This document shows positions 1-9,942 of a DNA stretch of 64,000 nucleotides, piece by piece (positions within the stretch are counted from its first letter, which is position 1; each line of letters begins with the position of its first letter). A model generated the notes under the pieces. That model ran no database searches, was not told the origin of the DNA, and saw only the letters and a program-made list of their open reading frames with translations. The DNA is taken from assembly GCA_002011085.2 (NCBI GenBank), contig MTMB02000001.1:291820-355819 (forward strand). Reading direction: 5' to 3'. The position numbers and the translations under genes are program-made. The stretch is from Candidatus Geothermarchaeum rappei (GTDB lineage Archaea; Thermoproteota; Nitrososphaeria; Geothermarchaeales; JDFR-13).

Positions 1-159
1 TCGCCTAAAATGGAGGTCTTATATAGGGCGGGTGATGGGGAGGAAGCGGGTGTAGTCGATATCGACCTAAGCCTAGCGAGGGACAAGAGGTATACTAAGC
101 TGAACCATGTATTCAAGGATAGGCGTATAGAGCTGTATAAAAGGCTTTTAAAGCCTTAA
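1..159 (+). CDS. C-terminal fragment of a carbon-nitrogen hydrolase (nitrilase superfamily) protein, truncated by window edge
   Basis: Frame 1 reads SPKMEVLYRAGDGEEAGVVDIDLSLARDKRYTKLNHVFKDRRIELYKRLLKP*, similar to nitrilase-family C-termini (xxDIDLxxxRxxR...RRxxLY). Confidence 0.6.
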   Translation, partial: SPKMEVLYRAGDGEEAGVVDIDLSLARDKRYTKLNHVFKDRRIELYKRLLKP

Positions 160-215
160 AATCTCTGTTCCACCTTTAAAATCTGTCTCTCTTATATTTA
201 TTTTGATAGGGTGGT

Positions 216-1139
216 GTGGTTGACATGATTCCTAACCTGATTCTCCAGGTCTCTATAGACGTTGCCTCACTTCTAATAGCATTCCTAATAATCATAATTA
301 TAGTGTCCTTCCTCTCTGCATCAATTAAAATCGTTAGGGAGTATCAGAGGATAGTTGTCTTTAGATTGGGTAGGGCGATAGGGGTAAAAGGCCCTGGAGT
401 CGTTCTACTAATACCCATTATCGATAGGCCTGTATTCGTGGATCTGAGGGAGAGGTATCTAGAGATCACTAAACAGACCTGTATCACAAAGGATAATGCC
501 CCTGTGGACATCGACTTCCTAATATACTTCAGGGTGTTCGACCCGCTTCAGAGCGTTATAAATGTACAGAACTTCGAGGGAGCTGCCACTGGAATAGCGA
601 CGACGACCCTTAGGGCGGTTATAGGAGACATTAACCTAGATGATGTCCTGGCTAGGCGTGAGGAGATAAACAAGATCCTCCGTGGAAAGCTTGATGAGGT
701 TACTGAGAGATGGGGTGTTAAGGTAACCAGCGTCGAGATACGTGAGATAATGCCTCCTAATGAGGTCCAAGACGCGATGATCAGGCAGATGAGCGCCGAG
801 AGGAATAGGCGTGCCATGGTTACCGAGGCGAGTGGCCAGAAGGAATCCGCTATCTTGGTTGCCGAGGGTGAGAAGCAGAGCGCTATCCTGAAGGCGGAGG
901 GTGAGAGGCAGGCGGCTATATTGAAGGCACAGGGATATGCACAGGCCCTGGAGATCTTATTCAACGTCGCTAAGAACCTTGATTCTAAGACCATGGCTCT
1001 ACAGTATATGGAGATGCTGAAGGAGATCGGCCGTGGTGAGTCGACTAAATTCGTGCTTCCTATGGAGTTCACTAAGTTCGTGGAGGACATATCAAAGTTC
1101 ATTAAAGAGATGACGGGTGAGGAGGAGAAAGAGAGTTAA
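216..1139 (+). CDS. SPFH/stomatin (slipin-type) membrane protein
   Basis: N-terminal TM helix, then REYQRIVVFRLGRAIGVKGPGVVLLIPIIDRPVFVDLRER and AERNRRAMVTEASGQKESAILVAEGEKQSAILKAEGERQAAI. Confidence 0.95.
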   Translation: MVDMIPNLILQVSIDVASLLIAFLIIIIIVSFLSASIKIVREYQRIVVFRLGRAIGVKGPGVVLLIPIIDRPVFVDLRERYLEITKQTCITKDNAPVDIDFLIYFRVFDPLQSVINVQNFEGAATGIATTTLRAVIGDINLDDVLARREEINKILRGKLDEVTERWGVKVTSVEIREIMPPNEVQDAMIRQMSAERNRRAMVTEASGQKESAILVAEGEKQSAILKAEGERQAAILKAQGYAQALEILFNVAKNLDSKTMALQYMEMLKEIGRGESTKFVLPMEFTKFVEDISKFIKEMTGEEEKES

Positions 1140-1182
1140 TGGAATATATCTCCCTCTCCAACAATAATTTTTTAATGGGGGT

Positions 1183-2442
1183 TTGATGAAGAAAACTATC
1201 ATAATCCTATCTCTGGGCATAGCCGTGATAATGCTATTTACATCTATGGGCCATATATTATACGCCCAGACCCAGGGTAGAGTCATTATATTTGATATGG
1301 AAGCGACTATAGATGCTGGTGTTGAGGATCTTCTTAGTAGGGTGATAGCGTCTGCACCTATGGATACCAAGGCAATTATAATCATATTGAATACGAATGG
1401 AGGCTATTTAAACCCGACTGAGAAGATAGTTGACTTGATCCTGAGGTCTCCAATCAAGGTTATCGTGTATATCCCCATAGGCGGTAGGGCGTTCTCCGCA
1501 GGGGCGTATATCGCATTATCATCCGATACCCTGGTTATGTCACCTGGGTCTGTAATCGGCTCGGCGGAGCCTAGAAGTATAGGTGGCACAGAGAGCGATC
1601 CAAAGGTAGTTAATGCAATGGCCAGCTGGATATCTTCTCTAGCCTCATCCAGAGGCAGAAATGAGACTGCCGCTAGGCTGATGGTCACTGAGAACATGGA
1701 CTATACTGCTGAGGAGGCTGTTGAAAACAATATCGCTGACTACCTAGTATCCTCGTTGTCCGAGTTGCTTGAGGCTGAAGGCCTAAGTGATTATAGCATA
1801 AATACGGTAGGGATGGATATTAGGTCAAGTCTTCTATCAATATTATCCGATCCATTTGTAGTTGGTCTATTGATAGATATAGCAGCCCTTCTCATACTAA
1901 TAGAGATATTCCACCCGACCTTCATTGGTGGGGTCGGGGCTGGAGTAGCCTTTGTACTGGCTTTGCTGGGATTAGGGCTAGTGGGGACAGACGCAACCGC
2001 CGTAGCTCTTCTACTACTGGGTATAATCTCTATACTTATGGAAATAAAGGTGGGGCATGGTGGACCGGCTATCATCGGCTCATTTTTGATAGCCTTTGGA
2101 ACAATACTACTATATAGGCAGGAATATTTTATATGGACATTCAACTATACCTCCTTCCTAATAGGCGGATTAACCCTAATAGTAATAGTGACGGGTATAA
2201 TAGGTCTCTATCTCCATAAGATTAGGGAGGTCCTCATGAAGAAGAAGTCGATGCTTGACATGGATGTCTTGATAGGCAGGGAGGGTGTTGTCAAATCACG
2301 TATTGAACCCGCTAAGCCTGGAGTCGTCCTAGTTATGTCAGACTATTGGACGGCTGTTGCCGATGAAGTTATTGAGGAGGGGGAGAAGGTTATTATAGTT
2401 GCTGTTGATGGCTTGAAGCTCCGTGTAAAAAAGGCTAGATAG
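1183..2442 (+). CDS. NfeD-type membrane-bound ClpP-class serine protease
   Basis: Signal peptide, ClpP-like IILNTNGGYLNPT and AGAYIALSSD, multi-TM region and C-terminal NfeD OB domain (LIGREGVVKSRIEPAKPGVVLV); adjacent to stomatin gene. Confidence 0.93.
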   Translation: MMKKTIIILSLGIAVIMLFTSMGHILYAQTQGRVIIFDMEATIDAGVEDLLSRVIASAPMDTKAIIIILNTNGGYLNPTEKIVDLILRSPIKVIVYIPIGGRAFSAGAYIALSSDTLVMSPGSVIGSAEPRSIGGTESDPKVVNAMASWISSLASSRGRNETAARLMVTENMDYTAEEAVENNIADYLVSSLSELLEAEGLSDYSINTVGMDIRSSLLSILSDPFVVGLLIDIAALLILIEIFHPTFIGGVGAGVAFVLALLGLGLVGTDATAVALLLLGIISILMEIKVGHGGPAIIGSFLIAFGTILLYRQEYFIWTFNYTSFLIGGLTLIVIVTGIIGLYLHKIREVLMKKKSMLDMDVLIGREGVVKSRIEPAKPGVVLVMSDYWTAVADEVIEEGEKVIIVAVDGLKLRVKKAR

Positions 2443-3721
2443 GAGTCTTTCTACCCCAGTAGTCCAACGCCTCTCGAAGCGCCTTATTCTTAGCAGCCCT
2501 CTCCTCGAGGCTCTCACCATGTATACTAGCGTCAATAGCCTCACGAAACGCCTCTGCACCCCTAAGCGGGCCGCCTGGATGGCCTAATACCCCTCCACCA
2601 GCCTGTATCATGACGTCGACTCCAAACATTTTAATCAATTCAGGCACTAACCCGGGGTGTATCCCTCCACTGCTAACTGGGAATATTCTCTTTATTCTAT
2701 ACCATCTCTTCGGGAGAAGCTTGTAGTATCCGCTTCTCCTAGTCGTTTTATCACGGCATATGCGGATTAATGGTATAACATCTATCTTAGGTGACTCGAG
2801 TTTACCTACTACAGTGCCTACATGAATGTGATCCACACCCAATAGCCTCGCTATCTCTGCCACGACCTTCATCGACATCCCATGTCTCCTATCCCTTGTG
2901 AAGGCTGCATGAAACGCCCTGTGTGCATGCACCGCCACCTTCAGATCCTCGAACTCCTCTCTAAGGGACTGTAGTGCCGACCAGCCTGTTGTGAGGATAT
3001 CTATCATCACGAATTCTCCACCGAGGTCGCTTACCAGCTTAGCCCTCTCAAGCATCTCCTTATAAGGTGCAGTTATATTTATTAGATATCCCTTTCTTTC
3101 ACCTGTCTCCTTCTCAATCTTATCCCTGAGTTTAAACATGGCTTTAGCCCTCTCCTCAAACTTGTTGTAGCCTTGGCTGGTTAGGTTTTCATCGTCTTTA
3201 ACGAGGTCGATGCCGCCTCTCCATATCTCTGAAGCGGCTTCTACATATTCACTAGTATACATACCCACCTTTGGCTTTGGAACAGTAGCTAGAATGGGCC
3301 TGTCATATACCCTCATAATATCCCTGACGCCGTCTAGTCCATATTGGGGCCCTGGGAAGCTCTCGACGATCTCCTTAGGCCAGTATACATCCTCTAGCCT
3401 GAGCTTCTTTATAGCCTTCATCCCGAAGATATTCCCAGCTATACTGCTCAGTATCTGACTCATATTTCCCTCTTCAAAAAGCTCAGCTGGATACGCTACC
3501 TCCACCCACGGTGGATACAGTTTATAGGCTTTTGCACTTAGTTTTCTAATATGATCCTTCATTGTGGTTACTTCCGTCCATGTACCATTTGAGGATTCTG
3601 AGGCTACTCTTCCAACAGCCTCTTCAAAAGACATTCCCTTTATAGGCTCTACACGAAATAAGGCGATAAGATCTTTCTCACTCGGTGTATAACTCGTATC
3701 TACATATTCGATATATGTCAT
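2435..3721 (-). CDS. rbcL: Ribulose-1,5-bisphosphate carboxylase large subunit, archaeal form III/III-like
   Basis: KPKVGM, GGIDLVKDDENLTSQ (carbamylated Lys), HAHRAFHAAFTR, HVGTVVGKLE (loop 6 Lys), SSGGIHPG, QAGGGVLGHPGG. Confidence 0.95.
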   Translation of the reverse strand: MTYIEYVDTSYTPSEKDLIALFRVEPIKGMSFEEAVGRVASESSNGTWTEVTTMKDHIRKLSAKAYKLYPPWVEVAYPAELFEEGNMSQILSSIAGNIFGMKAIKKLRLEDVYWPKEIVESFPGPQYGLDGVRDIMRVYDRPILATVPKPKVGMYTSEYVEAASEIWRGGIDLVKDDENLTSQGYNKFEERAKAMFKLRDKIEKETGERKGYLINITAPYKEMLERAKLVSDLGGEFVMIDILTTGWSALQSLREEFEDLKVAVHAHRAFHAAFTRDRRHGMSMKVVAEIARLLGVDHIHVGTVVGKLESPKIDVIPLIRICRDKTTRRSGYYKLLPKRWYRIKRIFPVSSGGIHPGLVPELIKMFGVDVMIQAGGGVLGHPGGPLRGAEAFREAIDASIHGESLEERAAKNKALREALDYWGRKTPI

Positions 3722-3787
3722 TTTAGGACACCTCTACAATAGAATATAATATATGGCGATGGATAAAATAGTGTGTTTCAATAGGGA

Positions 3788-5017
3788 TTAATCTTGGTCT
3801 ATCCTCTCCTTCTCAAGCTCCTGAATATCTCTACGTATCTCCTCCCTCTCCTCCTCCGACACTATCCTAGATACATGTTCCTCGGCCTCGGAGTAATATC
3901 TAATCAGTAGGATATCTCCCTTCTTCAGTATTAGACCTGTGGAGGGAGGGACAACTAGCCATTCCTCGCCACGTTTCATAGCCAATATCTCTATTCCATA
4001 TCTGTCTAGGCCTAGCTCCCTAATGTTCTTATCCATCATTTTTTCATTTACACGTATCAATGCAATCCTCTCATCAGTACTCTCAAGAACCTCGTCAATC
4101 AGTGGATGAGGCTCCAACCCCTTTCTCAAGCCGAATGTCATATCCATAGCAGCGTCTCCCATCGCCTCACATGCATCCGCGATCTCTATCATACCTATCT
4201 TCTCCATGTCACTAAGTTCTCTAGACTTCATAGTAAGTATCTTGAATTCATGTGTCAGTCTGTCTATCGTCTCCTCAATCGAGACCAGTTCCTTGGCAAG
4301 CTCCCTACTATGTGTGAAGAGAGCCGAGTAACCGAGGTCAACCATCAACTCAGATATATCCTTGATGTTCAAGAGCAGGTCTATAAGACCCTCCTCAACA
4401 TCCCTTATTCCACGGGCAGGATACTTCTTACCCTCCTTCTCCAAAAGAGTCTTTATATTCTCGGCCAAACCCATGATAAATAGCACGTCCCCGGGTTTGA
4501 CGTCTATCTCCTTGGATGGTGATAGGATATACTCATTATTCCTCCTAATTGCTATCACGTCGAAGATCTCTTTTATCATCCCATATATCTCGTCAATCCT
4601 CTTATTAGCGAAGATAGATTCCTCAGTGACCCTTAGTGAATATACGAGTGTCGTCGATGTGTTTAGGAAAAAGTCCTTTAAACCTATGTCTATCGAGATG
4701 CCGTTCTCCGCTAAGACAGCTATATCCCCAGCCGCATCGCTTATCTTGTCAACAGCAATCATGAAGTCAAGGATGCTTACAAGCCTCTCAGCATCCTTCC
4801 TATCTCTCGTCGCAAGCGCAGCATGCATGATCAGTATACTCTTTAGATAGTCTATCCTCTCCTCAAGCCTGTTTATCTCATTTGTGATATCCTTATCTCC
4901 AAAGAATATACTGCAGTATGCGAGGTTAACCATCAGCTCAGATAGATTCTTAATCTGCATGAGGAGTGTTTTAGCTGGAATAGGCTCGTAGTGGATAACC
5001 CGCCTATCTTCAGACAA
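3788..5017 (-). CDS. PhoU-domain/TrkA-C (RCK_C) protein, potassium-channel-associated type
   Basis: Two repeats of PhoU-like helices (IKNLSELMVNLAYCSIFFGDK / IKDISELMVDLGYSALFTHSR), each followed by a TrkA-C-like segment (KEIDVKPGDVLFIMG / TGLILKKGDILLIRY). Confidence 0.85.
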   Translation of the reverse strand: MSEDRRVIHYEPIPAKTLLMQIKNLSELMVNLAYCSIFFGDKDITNEINRLEERIDYLKSILIMHAALATRDRKDAERLVSILDFMIAVDKISDAAGDIAVLAENGISIDIGLKDFFLNTSTTLVYSLRVTEESIFANKRIDEIYGMIKEIFDVIAIRRNNEYILSPSKEIDVKPGDVLFIMGLAENIKTLLEKEGKKYPARGIRDVEEGLIDLLLNIKDISELMVDLGYSALFTHSRELAKELVSIEETIDRLTHEFKILTMKSRELSDMEKIGMIEIADACEAMGDAAMDMTFGLRKGLEPHPLIDEVLESTDERIALIRVNEKMMDKNIRELGLDRYGIEILAMKRGEEWLVVPPSTGLILKKGDILLIRYYSEAEEHVSRIVSEEEREEIRRDIQELEKERIDQD

Positions 5018-5050
5018 TTATTTTTTCACCCTCCAAGATAAAATATATTA

Positions 5051-5097
5051 TCAACACACCAACATATATTTAAACCCTGAATGTATCTTGGTGTTGA
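5051..5097. promoter_or_regulatory. Interrupted dyad (tcaacac...gtgttga) flanking a TATA-like element between the PhoU/TrkA-C and MgtE-type genes
   Basis: tcaacac at 5051-5057, gtgttga at 5091-5097, with atatttaaa between. Confidence 0.35.
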
Positions 5098-5153
5098 AAC
5101 GGCATATTTAATTATTTTCAACGTTAAAATTTTCTACAATAAAGCATGTTTTT

Positions 5154-6371
5154 ATGCATCTTGAGGTGGGGGGAAACATGAATTTTCCTATGGGGGTTAG
5201 GCTTGGAAGGCTCAAGGGCCTAGGCCCCATAGTAGTCCCCCCGCTCCTCGCCCTCTCAACAGGCATACTAGACCTCTTACCTGGTGCAATATTAGCTTTA
5301 TCCTCTTATCTCTTCTCAAGCTTTATGTGGCTTCTACTGGTTTATCCTCCGCTTCTAAGTCTTAGGGGAACTATTGGAGGCGTATATAGTGGGAGGCTAA
5401 CAACTAGTTTACACCTTGGTAACATGCTTCCCAGGATATTGGGGAATACAGATGAGTATTACACTCTTCTTCTAGCCGTCTCCCTACTCCATCTAATTGG
5501 GGCGGTGATTGTCACATTATCATCTACAGCCCTCCTTATCCTTCTCTTTGGATATGGTATCAATATTATATCTGAGGTCTTCCTCCTAGTCTTCTCCACC
5601 TTCTTCCTAACCCAAGTTGTCATGATTCCGCTGGTTACAATCATTGCAAAGGCATCATACGTCCGAGGATGGGACCCAGATATAGTTACTTATCCTTTTA
5701 CAAGTAGTTTAGGTGACGTAGCCATCACCATCTTCTTCATATTCTCCTCACTCATAATACTGAATATGGGTGTTGGATGGCTTGCCCTCATCCTCTCACT
5801 ACTGAATTTTGTGATGCCCATTCTATTCTATTCACTTGGATTTGACCCTGAGATATTCAGGGTAGAGGTTAGGGAGAGCCTCCTCGCCATAGTTATTACA
5901 AGCGTCATTGTAATGATCACGGGACTAGGGCTTAGAGGCATGGCTGAATATCTGGAGAGGAATCCCGTCCTATACTTTATATATCCCTCGATACTGACGT
6001 CCATAGGGGATGGAGGCAGTATAATTGGGTCGACGTCTACAACTAAACTCGCTTTGACCGGTGAACTAGATATAGAAACACTTCTCAAGCTAAATCTACC
6101 TATCATAGCAGGTTTAATAGCATTTCTATTCACCCTATACGGGCTCCTCGGTTTTCTACTCTTTTCAATACCTCTAGACATAGGTTTTCTAGTTAAGCTT
6201 ATGATAGCAGGAGTCTTCTCCGTATCTATAATAGGGGTTATAAGCATCTATATCGCGTATCTAACGTATAGACGTGGTTTAGACCCGGATCACTTCGTAA
6301 CCCCGATAGAGAGTTCACTAGCCGACAACATTACCACGGGAGTACTATACCTACTGTTTATAATAGTATAA
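5154..6371 (+). CDS. MgtE-type divalent cation transporter (two MgtE membrane domains); start probably ATG at 5178
   Basis: Duplicated MgtE-like membrane module (LPGAILALSSYLFSSFMWLLLVYPPLLSLRGTIGG ... YPFTSSLGDVA ... STSTTKLA ... TPIESSLADNITTGVLY); SD-like GAGGTGGGGGG upstream of 5178. Confidence 0.8.
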   Translation: MHLEVGGNMNFPMGVRLGRLKGLGPIVVPPLLALSTGILDLLPGAILALSSYLFSSFMWLLLVYPPLLSLRGTIGGVYSGRLTTSLHLGNMLPRILGNTDEYYTLLLAVSLLHLIGAVIVTLSSTALLILLFGYGINIISEVFLLVFSTFFLTQVVMIPLVTIIAKASYVRGWDPDIVTYPFTSSLGDVAITIFFIFSSLIILNMGVGWLALILSLLNFVMPILFYSLGFDPEIFRVEVRESLLAIVITSVIVMITGLGLRGMAEYLERNPVLYFIYPSILTSIGDGGSIIGSTSTTKLALTGELDIETLLKLNLPIIAGLIAFLFTLYGLLGFLLFSIPLDIGFLVKLMIAGVFSVSIIGVISIYIAYLTYRRGLDPDHFVTPIESSLADNITTGVLYLLFIIV

Positions 6372-6444
6372 TATGGATAAACCTCATCATCCATCGTGTC
6401 AGATATAACTTTAATTAATATGTATAATTCTCCTCAATATTGGT

Positions 6445-7434
6445 ATGGATACAGATACAGTAATATCTATTCCAGAGAGGATAATGGAGAGACTGAAGAA
6501 AGCGGGCTATGGAGTGGCATATCATGGTACTGTAGAGGTATGCCACTGGACTAAAAAGAGTCTAAGGCATCAAGGTGTCTGCTATAAACGCGTGTTTTAT
6601 GGAATAGATACACATAGATGCTTCGAGTTTAGTCCAGCTGGTATGATGTGCCACTTTAGATGCCATTTCTGCTGGAGGCCGACTGAGTTTATGAGGAAGA
6701 TTGAGCTGGAGCCAGACGCTGTCCTAGGCCCTGAAGAGTTGATGGAGGCGTTGGATAAGGAGCGTAGGAGGCTTATGAGTGGTTATCCAGGTACTCCAGC
6801 GATTGACAAGACTCTTTTGAAGGAGGCTCTTGAACCGACTCATTACGCAATATCTCTCTCTGGCGAGCCCACGCTTTACCCTAGGCTTCCCGAGCTTATT
6901 AAATATCTCAAGTCTCTACCTAAGACTAGATCCGTCTTCCTAGTTACTAATGGTGCAGAGCCAGAAATGCTTAGGAAGCTGGAGGAGCAGGATGCTCTCC
7001 CCACCCAACTATATCTCTCTGTTAATGCGCCTAATAAAGAGCTCTTTAGGAAGATAGTCCATCCCATGGTTGATGCCTCCTGGGAGCGGTTTATGGAGAG
7101 TGTAGACCTCTTGTCTAGGATAAGGACCCGTACCGTGATTAGGATGACGATGATCAGGGGGTTTAATGATCTGGAGGGGCTTATACCAGAGTATGTGGAG
7201 CTTCTTAAGAAGGCTAATCCACATTTTATAGAGGTCAAGAGCTATATGCATGTGGGTTTCTCCACCATGAGGCTTACTAAGTCTCATATGCTTAGACATG
7301 ATGAAATAAAGGCTTATGCGATGAGGCTGGTGGAGCAGCTTGGAGGCATCTATAGGTATATGGATGAATATCCCCCGTCTAGGATAGTGGTTCTACAGAA
7401 TACTAGGAGATATGTAGATAGATGGATACCCTAG
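6445..7434 (+). CDS. taw1: 4-demethylwyosine synthase, TYW1/Taw1-type radical SAM
   Basis: CHFRCHFCWRP radical SAM motif, ISLSGEPTLYPRLPELI, VKSYMHVGFSTMRLTKSHMLRHDEI. Confidence 0.93.
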   Translation: MDTDTVISIPERIMERLKKAGYGVAYHGTVEVCHWTKKSLRHQGVCYKRVFYGIDTHRCFEFSPAGMMCHFRCHFCWRPTEFMRKIELEPDAVLGPEELMEALDKERRRLMSGYPGTPAIDKTLLKEALEPTHYAISLSGEPTLYPRLPELIKYLKSLPKTRSVFLVTNGAEPEMLRKLEEQDALPTQLYLSVNAPNKELFRKIVHPMVDASWERFMESVDLLSRIRTRTVIRMTMIRGFNDLEGLIPEYVELLKKANPHFIEVKSYMHVGFSTMRLTKSHMLRHDEIKAYAMRLVEQLGGIYRYMDEYPPSRIVVLQNTRRYVDRWIP

Positions 7435-7479
7435 GATACCTTGAAATTTATTTCTCCATAGGTATTTTATTGTCTTAGG

Positions 7480-8613
7480 ATGTTCCTAGGCATAATAGAG
7501 CGTAAGAACAGGATTTTGGAGGAGGTCTCAACCCTATTAGATAATAGGTCGATTAGGAGAAGCCTCTCCGATCATCATTCTAGGAGAAGGCCGAGGGCAT
7601 GTGGCCTAACGATACATACGGGTGTAGGATGCCCGTTCGAGTGTAGATACTGTTACATATATAGCATGGGTTTCCCAAATACAATAAGCCGTTATCTTCT
7701 TGAGCCTATTGAACTACTTTACTCGATATTAAGTAACCCCTATTTTATCCCGGGTGAGTACGGCACGTTTCTAGCACTCGGCTCAGTTACAGAGCCTCTC
7801 CATAATAGGGTTCTAGACTATACAATTGAGCTCCTATCCTTATTCAATAAATACCTGGGTAATCCAGTGCAGCTATCCACGAAAATGGCTTTGGATAGTG
7901 AGTCTGGTAAGGCATTGTTAAACTCGTATCCAAAAATAAGCTACTTGGTAACGGTTGTGGCATTAAGCAACTATAGAGTCATTGAGCCTAAGGCTCCGGA
8001 TCCATTTATCCGGATCAAGGCGTTAAAAACCCTTAATGCCCTAGGTATACACACCTATCTATTCATCAGGCCAATTATACCAGGCTATACAGATCATGAT
8101 ATAGATGAGATCCTGAATCTAGCCTTGGACAACGGTACAGATAGAGCTGTCTTCGGCACCCTAAGGGTAAATAAGCATATTATTAAGCAACTGGCTTCTT
8201 CGGGTGTAGATACCCAACCTATATTGAATAGGGTTAGGAAGCCTCTTCAGGATAAGCGGCAGGTAAATATCTATGGTTCAGATATTAAGAATAAGCTTGT
8301 TGATAAGGCGGTTGAGAAGGGCTTTAAAGTATTTCCTTCTGCCTGTGCAGCTAATATCGACGCCGCTGGACAGGCATGTTCAATATGTAGATATGGACCA
8401 TGTGGAGACCCACGTTTATTACCCAGGATAACTGAAAAAGATGTTATAGAATTCTTAGAATACCTAGGGTTTAGAGATATCCATGTATCAATCGAGGTTA
8501 ATAAGCTCTCTCTAAGTATTGACAGGAGATATAAGTCTCTATGGAATAAAGAGAGGGGGTATGTAACTAACTTCCTAGAGACTGTATCACGCCGTAAACT
8601 AGTCCTTCGATAG
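7480..8613 (+). CDS. Radical SAM protein, spore-photoproduct-lyase-like family, with additional C-terminal Cys cluster
   Basis: CPFECRYCYIYSMGFP; C-terminal ACAANIDAAGQACSICRYGPCGDP. Confidence 0.85.
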   Translation: MFLGIIERKNRILEEVSTLLDNRSIRRSLSDHHSRRRPRACGLTIHTGVGCPFECRYCYIYSMGFPNTISRYLLEPIELLYSILSNPYFIPGEYGTFLALGSVTEPLHNRVLDYTIELLSLFNKYLGNPVQLSTKMALDSESGKALLNSYPKISYLVTVVALSNYRVIEPKAPDPFIRIKALKTLNALGIHTYLFIRPIIPGYTDHDIDEILNLALDNGTDRAVFGTLRVNKHIIKQLASSGVDTQPILNRVRKPLQDKRQVNIYGSDIKNKLVDKAVEKGFKVFPSACAANIDAAGQACSICRYGPCGDPRLLPRITEKDVIEFLEYLGFRDIHVSIEVNKLSLSIDRRYKSLWNKERGYVTNFLETVSRRKLVLR

Positions 8614-8616
8614 TTT

Positions 8617-9936
8617 TTATGCTAATGTAAACTCTGTGAATATTATCGAGGGTGTATATATATTGAAGAACGTGTCCTCAACATCATTTCCAATCTCGAT
8701 ATTAGTTAACGCCTCATAGATATTCCCTGTTATAGTCAGTGGCTTAAGTATCTTCTCAATACTCCCTTTTCTTATATAATATAGCTCTGTTCCAACCATG
8801 TTTATAGATCCTGTCATATAGTTAATAGTATGCGCCCCCATTGGCATGTTCCTAACTAGGATCAGTTCGTCGTATGAGGACATTAGACTATCTAGATCCT
8901 TTGACCCAGGTTTTATAGTTAGGTTTGTAATGTCAACCCTTACCATACTCTCCCTTCTCCTAGCATTCCCGGTGCTCTCGACACCCATTCTCCTAGCGGT
9001 ATATGTGTTGTGTATAAACCCAACTAGTTTTCCATCCACGACTATACTAGTCTTCTGCTGTGGATACCCCTCTTCATCATAGTTCCTCGTATTCCAACCA
9101 TTCTCCAGCAATCCATCGTCATATATCGTCAGCCTCTTATCAGCTATTTCCTCACCAAGTCTCTTTGCAAGCGGGGAGTAGCCCTCTTGAACAGCTGTTC
9201 CCGTAATCACCCTGGCTAGGGAGAAATATAGTGTCGAGGAAACAGCTAGGGGATCCATCAGCACTGGACCCTTATATACCCTATCTAGCTTCACACCCTT
9301 AAGCAGCTCCAACGCCCTATTTACTGTCTCGTCAATAACCTTCTCAGACTCAATATCCCCTGTTTTTGAACGTTTAAAGCCGAAGGTATTCGACTCGCTG
9401 TCTCCATCCTTCGCCTTTACATCGATGAAGAATCCAAATCCATTAGTCTTATCCTCCACATTTACACCATTTGAATTAACCACCTTGTATTCAGTGGAAT
9501 AAAGGCTGTATTTTATTGAGACGGGTATCACCCTATTATCTAGGCTCTTCATATACTTCAGATCTTTTTTAGTCAAGTTAGTCAATAGCTCTTGGTCAAT
9601 AGACTCTAGGTCGCCGCTCCATGCATTGACTTGTTTAACGGGTTTCTTTGGATATGGAAGACTCTCCCAATATGGATCGGGGGGAGTGTTTTTAGCAAGC
9701 CTAATCAAGTCATAAATCGCTTCTTTGATAACCTCACTACTGTCGGTTGTGAGATAGGCCGTGGTAATAGCCTTGTCAACAACTACTCTAACCACGGTTT
9801 CAATAACCATCTTACTATCATTTTTAAGTATATCTCCTTCGGTCCTAGTCTCGATAACCTTCGTATATCTGGTGAATATCTCAGTCTCATCAGCCCCATT
9901 AGATAAAGCATATCTAATTATATTTTCCATTAACAA
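8617..9936 (-). CDS. TldE/PmbA-family protein (pair 1)
   Basis: TldD/PmbA fold (VDKAITTAYLTTDSSE, GNARRRESMVRVDITNLTIKPGSKDLDSLM); no HExxxH; directly downstream of TldD. Confidence 0.88.
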   Translation of the reverse strand: MLMENIIRYALSNGADETEIFTRYTKVIETRTEGDILKNDSKMVIETVVRVVVDKAITTAYLTTDSSEVIKEAIYDLIRLAKNTPPDPYWESLPYPKKPVKQVNAWSGDLESIDQELLTNLTKKDLKYMKSLDNRVIPVSIKYSLYSTEYKVVNSNGVNVEDKTNGFGFFIDVKAKDGDSESNTFGFKRSKTGDIESEKVIDETVNRALELLKGVKLDRVYKGPVLMDPLAVSSTLYFSLARVITGTAVQEGYSPLAKRLGEEIADKRLTIYDDGLLENGWNTRNYDEEGYPQQKTSIVVDGKLVGFIHNTYTARRMGVESTGNARRRESMVRVDITNLTIKPGSKDLDSLMSSYDELILVRNMPMGAHTINYMTGSINMVGTELYYIRKGSIEKILKPLTITGNIYEALTNIEIGNDVEDTFFNIYTPSIIFTEFTLA

Positions 9937-9942
9937 ACACCT

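Noticed and set aside
548-1102. Minus-strand 184-aa ORF
   Set aside because: Antisense to the stomatin gene, low-complexity Ser/Ile/Leu composition and no family motif
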